From DASSSY01 sp035708205 (lineage in GTDB: Bacteria; Bacteroidota; Bacteroidia; Chitinophagales; Chitinophagaceae), in assembly GCA_035708205.1 (NCBI GenBank), contig DASSSY010000006.1:372001-436000 (forward strand): a DNA stretch of 64,000 bases, written 5' to 3'. Below the pieces are notes generated by a model. It ran no database searches. It was not told the DNA's origin and was given only the letters and a program-made list of their open reading frames with translations. The translations under genes were made by a program, and so were the position numbers. Position 1 is the first letter of the stretch. Each line of letters opens with the position of its first letter. Of the stretch, positions 44,898 through 53,566 are shown in pieces.

Positions 44898-45839
44898 ATG
44901 GACAGAATTTTAATTATTGGCGCCGGCGGACAGATAGGCGGAGAATTAACCATAGCGCTTCGCCAGGTTTATGGCCATCAGAATGTTATCGCCACCGATA
45001 TCAGGGATGAACCTGAATTGTTGCGCAGCCAGTCCGAAGGGCCATTCTTTAATTTAGATGCCACAGATGCCAAAGCTGTTGCGGCGCTTATTCAGAAAGA
45101 AAAAATTACCCAGGTTTATCTTTTAGCGGCTATTCTTTCGGCGGTTGGTGAAAAGAAACCGCTTTGGGCATGGAATATCAACATGACCTGTCTTTTGGAT
45201 TTATTAGAGACCTGTAAAAACTCTGGCGTTAAGAAATTCTACTGGCCCAGCTCTATTGCCGCTTTTGGCCCCAATACGCCTAAGCAAAACACACCGCGCC
45301 ATACCATTATGGAGCCGACTACGGTTTACGGGATCAGTAAATTTGCCGGTGAGTTATGGTGCCAGTACTACTTTCAAAAATACGGTCTGGATGTCAGAAG
45401 TATCCGCTATCCTGGGTTAATCAGCTGGAAATCCCTTCCAGGTGGCGGCACGACCGATTATGCCATTGATATTTTCCATAAAGCATTGGAAGAAGGCAGG
45501 TATACCTGCTTCCTATCCGAAAACACTTACTTGCCCATGATGTATATGAATGATGCCATTCGTGGCACCATTGAACTCATGGAAGCCCCGGCAGAGAAAA
45601 TCCATAACAGAATGGCCTATAATTTGTCGGCTATGAGCTTCTCGCCGAAAGAACTGGCGGCAGAAATAAAATTGCATATCCCGGATTTTAATATCGACTA
45701 TCAGCCTGATTTCAGGCAGCAGATCGCGGATAGCTGGCCGCAAAGCATCAATGATGAAGATGCCCGGCGGGACTGGGGCTGGCAGCCTGAGTTCGATATC
45801 AAAGCCATGACCAGGGATATGATCAGCAATTTGAGATAA
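44898..45839 (+). CDS. tdh: L-threonine 3-dehydrogenase (SDR type)
   Basis: The 313-residue enzyme oxidises L-threonine to 2-amino-3-ketobutyrate with NAD. It has the Rossmann motif GAGGQIGGEL at residues 8-17 and the catalytic YGISKFAGE (Tyr-x3-Lys) near 140. The stretches WPSSIAAFGPNTPKQNTP and RSIRYPGLISWK, followed by GGGTTDYA, and the ending WPQSINDEDARRDWGW are those of the UDP-galactose-epimerase-like threonine dehydrogenases known from Flavobacteria. The longer frame from 44847 adds 17 residues outside the family pattern, so ATG 44898 is the better start. Confidence 0.92.
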   Translation: MDRILIIGAGGQIGGELTIALRQVYGHQNVIATDIRDEPELLRSQSEGPFFNLDATDAKAVAALIQKEKITQVYLLAAILSAVGEKKPLWAWNINMTCLLDLLETCKNSGVKKFYWPSSIAAFGPNTPKQNTPRHTIMEPTTVYGISKFAGELWCQYYFQKYGLDVRSIRYPGLISWKSLPGGGTTDYAIDIFHKALEEGRYTCFLSENTYLPMMYMNDAIRGTIELMEAPAEKIHNRMAYNLSAMSFSPKELAAEIKLHIPDFNIDYQPDFRQQIADSWPQSINDEDARRDWGWQPEFDIKAMTRDMISNLR

Positions 45840-46355
45840 GGATATCAGGTTTGCTTATTGTATTTACGGTAAGCCCCAGGACTTTTAAGCTATTTGAAAA
45901 GGCTTAGCCTCCCGCTACCCTGGAATTTTTGCTCTTCCCGAGATCTTTTGTTGCCCTGAGCAAACAGAATACGGTTGACGTTGCTATCTCAACTTTCAAT
46001 ACCAGACCCATACCGGACATGGCGTGCACTGGCCCTGCCTGCTATATTGAAAATCCGGCTTGCTATTTATCATCCAACATGCAACTGCTGGAGAGGCTTG
46101 AGATAACCAGTTCACAAAAAAGAGTAACCGTTCTGATAATCCACCGGTGTTTTTGGACAATTCGGGCGGAAAGCCGGTTAGCCGTTGGAATAGTTTTCTT
46201 GTTGCTTTAAGAAAAAAACGGTAAGATAAATGGTCTTCATTACCTGATTTTCCCGGTATACATCAGATAAATCCCTTTTTGTCATATTTCAATTTGCTCG
46301 GGCTCTTAGCCGTGGTAATTTTACGAAGAATTATTTTTATTTAAACAATTATATC
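45840..46355. other. 516-base gap without a recognisable gene
   Basis: A 93-codon plus-strand frame (45929-46210) and a 46-codon minus-strand frame exist, but neither has a family motif, a signal peptide or a start context. The region may be decayed coding DNA, but I cannot show it. TAATTTTA near 46315 is a one-mismatch -7 box for the cupredoxin gene. No hairpin or repeat stands out. Confidence 0.45.
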
Positions 46356-47261
46356 ATGAAGAAAGGTATACCGTCATTGATGGCGTTGTTTTTTATCCTT
46401 ACGGCTACGCTGTCTGCAAATACATTGTATGCTACGGTCCATATTGTTCAGGTAGGGTCCCCAACGAACCAGTTTACGCCTACCAGTATGACGATAAACT
46501 TAGGTGACACGGTCCGGTTTGAGTATGTATCCGGATTTCATACGACCACCAGCACTTCGGTCCCGGCGGGCGCTCAATCCTGGGATGTTCCCATGCAGAC
46601 GGCCGGGACTACTTTTGATTATGTACCATCAGTAGAAGGCAGCTACAGCTATTGGTGCACTTTTCACCAGCCGGCAATGGCAGGCGCCTTTACTGTGTCC
46701 TCACCCTTACCAATAAAAATGAGCCTCCTTAAAGGGAAATTGACTAAGGATGATCATGTCAGCCTGAGCTGGGATACTTATGAAGAACAAAATAATTATC
46801 ATTTTGAGATCCAGAGGTCGCGTGATGGTTTAAAATTTGTAACCATCGACAGCCTGTTTCCTAAAGGACGCAGCAATAACAATATCACGGTATATTCTTA
46901 TCTTGACAAGAAAGTGGTCAACGACCGGGTATTTTATCGACTGAGGCAGGTAGATAACGACGGTAGAATCAGTTATTCCAACGTGGTTTATCTTGCAGTC
47001 AAAGGAGATAAGGACATCATTGTAAAAATCCACCCTAACCCGGCAAAGACAAGTGTGATGGTGCATGTTCAGGGGAATATTCCTTCAGGGGCCGAAATAC
47101 AATTAACAGATGTAACGGGAAAAGTTATTGATAAAGTGGCGGTTTCGGCAAAGGATATGAACATGCCGACACTCGATATTTCAGGATTGCCATCGGGAAT
47201 ATATCTGGTTAAATATGTTGACAAAAACCAGGAAATAACCCAAAAACTTACCAAAGAATAG
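46356..47261 (+). CDS. Cupredoxin domain protein with T9SS sorting domain
   Basis: The 301-residue secreted protein has a signal peptide (about 1-27). A plastocyanin-like domain (about 28-115) supplies all four copper ligands: His in SGFHTT, then Cys and His in YWCTFHQ, and Met in PAMAGAF. A middle domain (120-215) resembles the beta-sandwich that often precedes T9SS tails (LSWDTYEEQNNYHFEIQRS). The last 75 residues are a type A sorting domain (HPNPAKTSVMV, GIYLVKYVDKN). It would be a copper protein on the cell surface. Its electron partner is unknown. Confidence 0.9.
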   Translation: MKKGIPSLMALFFILTATLSANTLYATVHIVQVGSPTNQFTPTSMTINLGDTVRFEYVSGFHTTTSTSVPAGAQSWDVPMQTAGTTFDYVPSVEGSYSYWCTFHQPAMAGAFTVSSPLPIKMSLLKGKLTKDDHVSLSWDTYEEQNNYHFEIQRSRDGLKFVTIDSLFPKGRSNNNITVYSYLDKKVVNDRVFYRLRQVDNDGRISYSNVVYLAVKGDKDIIVKIHPNPAKTSVMVHVQGNIPSGAEIQLTDVTGKVIDKVAVSAKDMNMPTLDISGLPSGIYLVKYVDKNQEITQKLTKE

Positions 47262-47328
47262 CCGGTACTGTCGTAAGATAATATTTGGGGGTGTTTTGAA
47301 ATAATGCGCATGAATTTTTAATTCAGTG

Positions 47329-49620
47329 TCATCTTTTTACCGTCAGCCTGAGCGCTTTGAGGCCATATAAGCCCTGCAGATCCTCTAATTCGAGAAATTG
47401 CAGGTGGTCTTCTAAGATACCTTGTTCCTGCATAAAATTAATATAGGTCATATATTCCTCAATGTCTTTTTGCTGAAAATAAACCAGAGCAATAGTACCA
47501 GGTTGGGTAAGGCGTTCGTTGCTGCCTTTGATATGTACTTTGTCGATACGCTTTTTGACCATTTCGTAGCGAATATTGTAAGCGCCTTCTACGTCAAAAC
47601 GCCGTTCGTCGTTACGAAAGCTGATGTCAATAGTATTGGTATGAATAAAGATGAGCTGGGTGGTCTCCAGCTTTTTCGAAAGCTTCGGTAAAAGGTTATG
47701 CGTGTCTCTGGCGATCTCCGCCATGGAGGATAATTGCCAGAGCCGAAGATTTTTCAGATAAAGTTGGTTGAAATCCTGTTGCGGGCTGATGCTCTGGCCG
47801 ATATAAATATCATATTCAATGCCATCGCTGCGGAACTTTTGAAAATAACAGGGGTATAGCTGCTGGATCTTGCTATTCATCTTGTCCAGGTTGCTGCCGA
47901 TGCTGTTATTAATGGTTTGCAGGGCTTCTTCAAGCTGCCGGCGGTTTTCAAAAGTAACGCCGTCGGGGCCTGCTGCCTGGAAATACCCGTCGATCAGCGG
48001 GCCGAGACCATTGGCGGATTTCCGGAAATGATTCAGTACCGGCTCGGCTTCATTTTCAAAAAACAGGAGCATCCGGTATTCGTCTTCAGAGCTGATGACC
48101 TGTTCAATATGATTTTGCCATTTGTTGGCCTTGAATATCAGCTCATCCAAAAGCTCCATATCCATCTTGCCTTTCATCTTTTGCAAAAGACCGATAATCA
48201 AATCCAGCCGGCAGGACATATCTTTTTGAAGGGCTTCATTCCGTTGCGCCGTTGAATCCCGGATGTCGATGGCGCCATACAGCGGATAGACATCATTGAA
48301 ATAAACATGACCAATCTCTGCCTTATCGCCTGTCTTTTTCTGCCGGATATATTGCCAGGCCACCTCGTTGAAACGCCATTGAACAGAAGGTTGCAGGGAA
48401 GTGAATTTGTTTTTGATGACATTGTCAATGGTCAGTTCAAAATCGTCGATAATGGTTTGCAACAGCTGTTCCAATAAGGGAATGACAGGATTCATTAGGG
48501 AAATCGTCTGAGCCGTTAATTGGTTGGGCTCTTTTGAAAACATTTGCAACACACCTACTAATCTTTTCTGGAAATAAACCGGGATAATGACCAGTGATTT
48601 CACGCCTAACAGCCGGATGAAGTGCACGATTTCCGATTCACCTTCCTGCACCACATCTATATCGGGGTAGAATAGAAGATGCGGGTTTTCGGTAAACCCG
48701 TTGAGAATGTCCAGGTATTTACGCTTGTCGAAGCCGTATTCGTAACATTGACTGTTTAAGTGTCTTTCGATGTCTTCGAAGCTGTCCATGATCAGCCGGC
48801 CGTTGACCTTCAGAATGGGAAACAGCTTGACTTCGATATTGTTGTCGCCGATAAGATTTTTGAGTGAATCGATAATATCCTGGAATATTTCCTGTCCCGG
48901 TGCCAGGTTGACGATAACGTCTTTGATATGCTCAATAACGTATTCGGTCGTTATGTCCGTAATATGGACAATGGAAAAACCTTCAAATCTGAATTTGCTG
49001 ATGGGTAAAAATTCCTGCAGTTTGCCGCGGCTTTCTTCTATGTTTTGATGTTTGGCCTGAAAACCGGAAAGGTCCAAGGGCTGGCCGCCTTCGTAGATAA
49101 CGTCAATAAATTGTGTGTCAAATTCTAACTTGTAAAAACGTTTCAATCCGGTAGTTTCGTCTTTTATGGCATGAATAATTTCATTTTTGGTTACGGTGGT
49201 CAGGTGGAACAGGCGCTGAAGAATGAGCGAATAGAGCAATTTTATCCTGGTAGCGGCGCGGTTGCTGTTCGGATCATCTTTAAGAATGTCCGCTTTGATA
49301 CAGCCGTCCTTGGTGGCGATCAGGTTATTAAAGGCCGAGGTCGAGAAAATGATAACCGGGGAAAGCGGCTCCGCTAATGCCCAGGCGTCCTCACTTTCAT
49401 TAGTGACCGGCGGCGAAAAGGTAAAATAGATCAGTTCGAAGATCTCTTTGAATTTACCGATATCTTCGTGCCTGATCTCCTGGTCCCAGCCGGGAATTTC
49501 CTGGATGCGCTTTAAGGCAAATTCAAAAAAAGGAGTGCGGATGCTGTTGTTTTCCGCTATTTTTTGTTTCAGAAAATTAGCAAAGGGCACCAACGACAGC
49601 AAAGCGTTAATGCGCTTCAT
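47329..49620 (-). CDS. Large cytoplasmic protein with GAF-like domain
   Basis: The 763-residue protein has no signal peptide or membrane helix. A GAF-like region near 310-400 contains LGVKSLVIIPVYFQKRLVGVLQMFSKEP. A conserved segment near 450-470 reads VYPLYGAIDIRDSTAQRNEALQKD and is followed by helices. The N-terminal 250 residues contain the region IGKFKEIFELIYFTFSPP. It resembles GAF proteins of unknown role in Bacteroidota; I cannot name an enzyme activity. The frame is open to 49662, but a TAnnTTTG box at 49670-49677 would start transcription at about 49663, so ATG 49620 is preferred. Confidence 0.7.
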   Translation of the reverse strand: MKRINALLSLVPFANFLKQKIAENNSIRTPFFEFALKRIQEIPGWDQEIRHEDIGKFKEIFELIYFTFSPPVTNESEDAWALAEPLSPVIIFSTSAFNNLIATKDGCIKADILKDDPNSNRAATRIKLLYSLILQRLFHLTTVTKNEIIHAIKDETTGLKRFYKLEFDTQFIDVIYEGGQPLDLSGFQAKHQNIEESRGKLQEFLPISKFRFEGFSIVHITDITTEYVIEHIKDVIVNLAPGQEIFQDIIDSLKNLIGDNNIEVKLFPILKVNGRLIMDSFEDIERHLNSQCYEYGFDKRKYLDILNGFTENPHLLFYPDIDVVQEGESEIVHFIRLLGVKSLVIIPVYFQKRLVGVLQMFSKEPNQLTAQTISLMNPVIPLLEQLLQTIIDDFELTIDNVIKNKFTSLQPSVQWRFNEVAWQYIRQKKTGDKAEIGHVYFNDVYPLYGAIDIRDSTAQRNEALQKDMSCRLDLIIGLLQKMKGKMDMELLDELIFKANKWQNHIEQVISSEDEYRMLLFFENEAEPVLNHFRKSANGLGPLIDGYFQAAGPDGVTFENRRQLEEALQTINNSIGSNLDKMNSKIQQLYPCYFQKFRSDGIEYDIYIGQSISPQQDFNQLYLKNLRLWQLSSMAEIARDTHNLLPKLSKKLETTQLIFIHTNTIDISFRNDERRFDVEGAYNIRYEMVKKRIDKVHIKGSNERLTQPGTIALVYFQQKDIEEYMTYINFMQEQGILEDHLQFLELEDLQGLYGLKALRLTVKR

Positions 49621-49669
49621 GTCTGGTATTTTATTCGTCAGATTGAGTACCTGTGTTTTCATCCTGCTG

Positions 49670-49677
49670 CAAAGTTA
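49670..49677 (-). promoter_or_regulatory. Promoter -7 box for the GAF-like protein
   Basis: The minus strand reads TAACTTTG, an exact TAnnTTTG match, abutting the longest reading frame and favouring the downstream start 49620. Confidence 0.5.
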
Positions 49678-49863
49678 CGGTCGGTTGCCAGAAAGCCGCC
49701 CGTATTCCGGCAAAATTCCGCCAATTGCCTGTTCCTTTCCGGTAACGGGTAGATTTTGTCGGTAAAACTTCCGGTGAATAGCGGAGATTTGATCATTGTC
49801 CTATTGACTAATTGAAGCATGGCATTATTGATGAATCACACTCTGAACCCGTCCTCTGCCTTT

Positions 49864-49904
49864 AACAGCTCTCAAACCGTTGGTACAACGGTTTGAGAGC
49901 TGTT
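49864..49904. other. Perfect 19-base inverted repeat
   Basis: The arms 49864-49882 and 49886-49904 are exact reverse complements with a 3-base loop (GTA). The plus-strand end is followed by TTAATA, the minus-strand end by AAAGG. It sits downstream of the minus-strand DoxX gene and 243 bases upstream of the GAF-like protein, which is also on the minus strand. It can be a strong terminator, but the stem is much longer than usual here and the T-run is short. Confidence 0.7.
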
Positions 49905-49931
49905 TTAATATGGTTCTTCTCGTCATTCTTT

Positions 49932-50309
49932 TTACTTTTTGAGATTGGTAAAAATCCTGAGCCTGAGTTCCGGGAAGCGGATGATGGCCGTAATCCATAA
50001 AATGATCTGGATAGCTAACGGCATGGCTATAGGTTGCTGGTGTTGCAGGTGGGTAACAATGGCGCCCCCCAAGTAGGCGACTAATAGGAGTGTCCCCAGG
50101 ACGCCCGTTCTCGGTATGATGAATAATATCAGCGAAGTGATCTCAATGATACCGATAAACACATAAGTGGCCGGATTAAAGCCAAATGCAGAAGCCTGAG
50201 CCAGTGAGGAGCCATTTTGACTAAGTTTCAGAAAGGCGCTGAAGGTGAACAAAAGCCCTAAGATGATGGTTAACGTCCATCCTGTAATCCTGGTTGTTTT
50301 TTGTGACAT
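49932..50309 (-). CDS. DoxX-family membrane protein
   Basis: The 125-residue protein has four hydrophobic helices (about 9-28, 45-65, 72-90, 94-115) and the DoxX-like pattern LGLLFTFSAFLKL at the first helix. Bacteroidota members are often paired with an HxlR regulator and induced by thiol or electrophile stress. Here the gene is divergent from an HxlR gene across 98 bases with two direct repeats. Its biochemical activity is unknown. Confidence 0.85.
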   Translation of the reverse strand: MSQKTTRITGWTLTIILGLLFTFSAFLKLSQNGSSLAQASAFGFNPATYVFIGIIEITSLILFIIPRTGVLGTLLLVAYLGGAIVTHLQHQQPIAMPLAIQIILWITAIIRFPELRLRIFTNLKK

Positions 50310-50356
50310 AAAATATAATTTTATTAGTGAAGCGACAAAATTCAGTATAAAAACTA

Positions 50357-50364
50357 TACTTTTG
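50357..50364 (+). promoter_or_regulatory. Promoter -7 box for the HxlR gene
   Basis: TACTTTTG matches TAnnTTTG, 44 bases before the ATG, with transcription starting near 50371 at the first direct repeat. Confidence 0.45.
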
Positions 50365-50370
50365 TTACTT

Positions 50371-50403
50371 GTTACAAAAAGGATATTAGTTACAAAAAGA
50401 ATA
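50371..50403. repeat. Direct repeats GTTACAAAAAGRATA, probable HxlR operator
   Basis: The 15-base repeat occurs at 50371-50385 and 50389-50403 with one difference and an 18-base period. It lies between the HxlR promoter box and its start codon, in the shared DoxX/HxlR spacer. This is the expected place for an operator of a self-controlled HxlR. Confidence 0.5.
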
Positions 50404-50407
50404 CTAT

Positions 50408-50770
50408 ATGGTTAAACATACGGTTGAAAGCTGCGCTAAAGCGAAATTGGCCATCCGGGATACTTTGGATGTCGTGGGGGGTAAATGGAAGCTGGTTTTA
50501 ATTTCCATCTTGAGAAGCGGACGGAAAGGCTTTAATGAACTGTCGCGGGAGGCGGGTATTTCGCCCAGGATCCTCTCAAAAGAATTACAAGAGCTGGAGA
50601 TCAACGGCCTGGTCAGCCGCGAGGTCTGCCATACGAAGCCGGTTACCGTTCAATATGGGCTGACCCCGTATTGCGGGACCTTGGAGCCGGTTTTGTCCGA
50701 AATGGAAAAATGGGGCCGCTTGCACCGGCGGAAGATTGTGACGGGGTATTCGGAAGCGGCCAAAAGTTAG
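50408..50770 (+). CDS. HxlR-family transcriptional regulator
   Basis: The 120-residue winged-helix protein has the family pattern AIRDTLDVVGGKWKLVLISILRSG, then FNELSREAGISPRILSKELQELE for the recognition region and LTPYCGTLEPVLSEMEKWGRLHR at the end. Cys11 (VESCAKAKLAIRD) matches the redox or electrophile-sensing cysteine near the N-terminus of many HxlR proteins. It is divergent from the DoxX gene and probably represses both. The start ATG 50408 is well placed behind the promoter and repeats. Confidence 0.93.
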   Translation: MVKHTVESCAKAKLAIRDTLDVVGGKWKLVLISILRSGRKGFNELSREAGISPRILSKELQELEINGLVSREVCHTKPVTVQYGLTPYCGTLEPVLSEMEKWGRLHRRKIVTGYSEAAKS

Positions 50771-50807
50771 AATGGAGGCGGCTGAGAAATTATAATGGTT
50801 TCTGTTT

Positions 50808-50831
50808 TCCGAAGTATTGTGTATCTTCGGA
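50808..50831. other. Hairpin between the HxlR and VOC genes
   Basis: TCCGAAG (50808-50814) pairs with CTTCGGA (50825-50831) over a 10-base loop. No T-run follows, so a terminator role is weak. Confidence 0.3.
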
Positions 50832-50877
50832 TATTGCAAGCTATGCCATGGTTGGGACAACCGTAAAACGTTAACAT

Positions 50878-50906
50878 AATAACAGGCAGGAAATAAATAA
50901 CAGGCA
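50878..50906. repeat. Direct repeats AATAACAGGCA before the VOC gene
   Basis: The 11-base sequence occurs at 50878-50888 and 50896-50906, an 18-base period, 7 bases before the ATG at 50914. Exact identity over 11 bases makes chance unlikely; the purpose is unknown. Confidence 0.35.
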
Positions 50907-50913
50907 AACCATT

Positions 50914-51297
50914 ATGACTAAATTCAAGCCCGCAAATTACAATTCCGTTTCACCATATCTTATGGTAGATAATGCAACGAAAATGGTCGAGCTTTTAACG
51001 GCCTTGTTCGACGCAAAAGTCTTGAGGAGATATGATAAGCCAGACGGTAAAATTATGCATATTGAAGTTCAGATTGACGATTCCGTAATTATGATGAGCG
51101 ACGCTACTGCTCAATACCCCGCGACGCATTACTGGATGCACGTTTATGTTCCTGATGTTGACGCAACCTTTCGTAGGGCGGTTGAATTGGGCTGTGCGGT
51201 AGTGGACCTGCCAGATACAAAAGACAATGATCCCGACAGGCGCGGAACCTTTAAGGATTTTGCAGGGAATATGTGGTCTGTTGCAACGCAAAACTAA
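50914..51297 (+). CDS. VOC-family protein (PhnB/glyoxalase-like)
   Basis: The 127-residue protein has the paired beta-alpha-beta-beta-beta modules of the vicinal oxygen chelate fold. The first module has VSPYLMVDNATKMVELLTALFDAKVLRRY, the second has MHVYVPDVDATFRRAVELGC and ends FKDFAGNMWSVATQ. It is of the PhnB type that often serves as a resistance or enzyme-like protein without known substrate. An 11-base direct repeat lies just in front of it. Confidence 0.85.
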   Translation: MTKFKPANYNSVSPYLMVDNATKMVELLTALFDAKVLRRYDKPDGKIMHIEVQIDDSVIMMSDATAQYPATHYWMHVYVPDVDATFRRAVELGCAVVDLPDTKDNDPDRRGTFKDFAGNMWSVATQN

Positions 51298-51377
51298 GTA
51301 CAAAATAGTTTATTAAGCAATAACAAAACCCGGCATACGCTTTGTAATATTCGGCATGTGTGTTGTCTTGGCACAAT

Positions 51378-52406
51378 CTATGGCAACTCAGCATCAATGG
51401 TTAAAGTTTCCGAGACATATCGGCAGACCTTATCCAGTATCGTGTCCACCTTTTCGTATAACAAGGTTAACTCAGCGGCTTTCACGACAAATTCAACATT
51501 ATACCGCCCGTTGACATAGGCTTCGTCAAGCAGCCTGAGCAATAGGGTATCAACGGGGTCCTTACTGAAAATCCCTTTTAGCTGGTGGGTAACCTGATCA
51601 CAGTATTTTAATAAATCCCTGATAGAGTGATCCCGGAAATACATCCCGGTGATGGCCTGCAATACGGTATGCAAAGTCAGCTCCGTCGCCTGATGGAGCA
51701 TAAATGCGGCCATACTGTTTTCGCGCTTTTCCATATAAATTCGCGCTCCTTCCATAAAAGCCGAGCTCCGTTTAAATCCTTGCGCAAAAACCGTGTTCGC
51801 TTTCTTCTGAGCTTCCAGGAAATTTTCCGGTTCTGGCGATGGCAAAGGCTCGGCGCCGCTGTCATAAATAAGATTTTCCTTTTTGCAGGCATTGATATGG
51901 AAAATGCTGCCCGCTTCAATATATTTACGAAGCTGGGTAATTTGATATAGGCTGTAATTAATTTTCCATTTCTTAGTATTGATGGTATGGATCCATTTCT
52001 TCATCTCTTTAAAAGTAGTGCTTTCATTTAGCGGAATGACGATCAGCAGGTTTATATCTTCGTGGCCCATATTGCAGGAGTCAACTCGGTAAATACAGGT
52101 AGGACTGCAAAGGCTCACGATCCAATCAACCAATACTTGAAAATCCGCTTCGGCTCTTCTTTCCGGGGTTTCTACTTGATAAAGGCATTCATCAAGCTCC
52201 TGCGCCGCTTTTTCTATAAATTCAAAGATGTTATCCAGCTGGGGCAGCACCTCAAACAAATAAGTGCCGAATCCCCGCTCTGCATCTTCCATAAGGAATC
52301 CTTTTAAGATGCAATAAATATCGCTATTTCTAAAGAGGGAAGTTTGATAATGAACGATTTTATAAAGTGCCTGGCTGAGCTCCGGGCTTAAGGTCTGCGT
52401 TTGCAT
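51378..52406 (-). CDS. MNT-HEPN-like protein
   Basis: The 342-residue protein has an N-terminal helical part, then a nucleotidyltransferase-like core near residues 105-160 where the usual GS...D-x-D motif is reduced to GHEDINLLIVIP, so catalysis is doubtful. Residues about 210-335 form a HEPN helical bundle (MAAFMLHQATELTLHTVL, DHSIRDLLKYCD, GRYNVEFVVKAAELTL). I see no R-x4-6-H RNase motif there. HEPN-MNT pairs are common toxin-antitoxin modules; here both parts are in one chain. The partner gene 34 bases upstream and a divergent XRE gene complete the unit. Function is unknown. Confidence 0.65.
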   Translation of the reverse strand: MQTQTLSPELSQALYKIVHYQTSLFRNSDIYCILKGFLMEDAERGFGTYLFEVLPQLDNIFEFIEKAAQELDECLYQVETPERRAEADFQVLVDWIVSLCSPTCIYRVDSCNMGHEDINLLIVIPLNESTTFKEMKKWIHTINTKKWKINYSLYQITQLRKYIEAGSIFHINACKKENLIYDSGAEPLPSPEPENFLEAQKKANTVFAQGFKRSSAFMEGARIYMEKRENSMAAFMLHQATELTLHTVLQAITGMYFRDHSIRDLLKYCDQVTHQLKGIFSKDPVDTLLLRLLDEAYVNGRYNVEFVVKAAELTLLYEKVDTILDKVCRYVSETLTIDAELP

Positions 52407-52440
52407 AATAGTATTGTTTTTAGGGTAAAAGAAGGAAATG

Positions 52441-53412
52441 CTAATGGTAGCGGCTTTGGTCCCCGGCGTTGTTCTTCGTTGGCAGGTCCCGGATCACCGG
52501 TAGAAGCGCTTCGTCTTCTATGATATAGGGCGCTTTGATCACGCACAGCAGCAGCTCAAACTGCTCCATTAACGGCCTTGTATTTGTATTCCTTTGGGCG
52601 CTCTCCCGGCAGGGAATAACGGCATGCATTAAATCCCATATTTCCGCACGGGCATAACGGTAAGGGAATCTTTGCTTAAAAGCTTGTAAAACAAGATAGG
52701 GGTTAGCCTGCTCCTTTTTACTTAAGAAAAGATATTCATCATTTAAAAATAACGGTTCATCGCTTTCCGTATGCCGGCACCATGCGGCGCATATGATATA
52801 CAACGCTTCGATAAGCTTTTGCAGCGCTTCGCAAAAAATCAGGAGGTTAGCCGTCTCTCGCCCTTCCTGGTATTCAAAGTATTCTTCGCTAATGGCGATC
52901 ATTTGCCATTTTTTGACCACTGATTTCAGGGAATCATCCGATGAGCTTTGGAAGATACGGGCCAATACCTGCATGGGCTTGTCAGGCAGCGGATCAAGAT
53001 AAAACCGTTCTTTATCGAATACAGGCTTTTCTATGCCATACTCTTCCTTAAAAGGATCTGCCGTTTCCGCTGTCTCTTCCGGAGGAATCAGAATACTTTC
53101 TCCTGCGTTTTCCACTTCATCGCGGTTGTTCCCCCTCGCATAATTGTTCTCATGCAGCACATAAATGGCCTCAAAGACCTTTTCTATTGCCCTGAAGAAT
53201 GAAAAACAAGCCGGTAAAGGGTCATTGCCGGGCGGGGGCGAGGAATACAGGCATCTTTCCATACAGCTGCGAAGCGTGTCAAGGCTGTATTGCTTAAAAA
53301 AATCATCTACTACTCTTTGTGGGTGGTTGATATCCGCAATTGAGAGGCGGAAAGGCTTTTCATGCCATTCAGGGTAAGTATCCTGGCTGCCGGGCTTTAA
53401 TTGCTGGTTCAT
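52441..53412 (-). CDS. Unrecognised helical protein, partner of the MNT-HEPN gene
   Basis: The 323-residue protein has no signal peptide or membrane segment and is predominantly helical. The N-terminal region (FRLSIADINHPQRVVDDFFKQYSLDTLRSC) and the segment FFRAIEKVFEAIYVL resemble helical proteins that I have seen next to HEPN genes in Sphingobacteriia, but I know no named domain. An acidic linker (about 90-130) separates two similar halves: the second half repeats the pattern with ANLLIFCEALQKLIEALYII. It is the first gene of the operon with the MNT-HEPN protein. Function unknown. Confidence 0.55.
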   Translation of the reverse strand: MNQQLKPGSQDTYPEWHEKPFRLSIADINHPQRVVDDFFKQYSLDTLRSCMERCLYSSPPPGNDPLPACFSFFRAIEKVFEAIYVLHENNYARGNNRDEVENAGESILIPPEETAETADPFKEEYGIEKPVFDKERFYLDPLPDKPMQVLARIFQSSSDDSLKSVVKKWQMIAISEEYFEYQEGRETANLLIFCEALQKLIEALYIICAAWCRHTESDEPLFLNDEYLFLSKKEQANPYLVLQAFKQRFPYRYARAEIWDLMHAVIPCRESAQRNTNTRPLMEQFELLLCVIKAPYIIEDEALLPVIRDLPTKNNAGDQSRYH

Positions 53413-53556
53413 ATTATTGAGGATTTAGGTGAATTATACGCTCAGCAATACGTAACTTATAGCAGGGATATTTAAGAAGGCATATTAAAACAGGCGTTGC
53501 AAAGCTTATAAATCATGAAATACTTGCAACTATCAGGATAATCAAAAGGATATTAG

Positions 53557-53564
53557 TATATTTG
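53557..53564 (+). promoter_or_regulatory. Promoter -7 box for the XRE gene
   Basis: TATATTTG matches TAnnTTTG, and the first ATTGAC site begins three bases later. The leader to ATG 53644 would be about 73 bases. Confidence 0.45.
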
Positions 53565-53566
53565 CT

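Noticed and set aside
45929..46210. 93-codon frame between the threonine dehydrogenase and cupredoxin genes
   Set aside because: No family motif or signal peptide; a chance frame or decayed DNA.
49864..49904. CRISPR repeat
   Set aside because: The inverted repeat occurs once with no spacers or second copy nearby.
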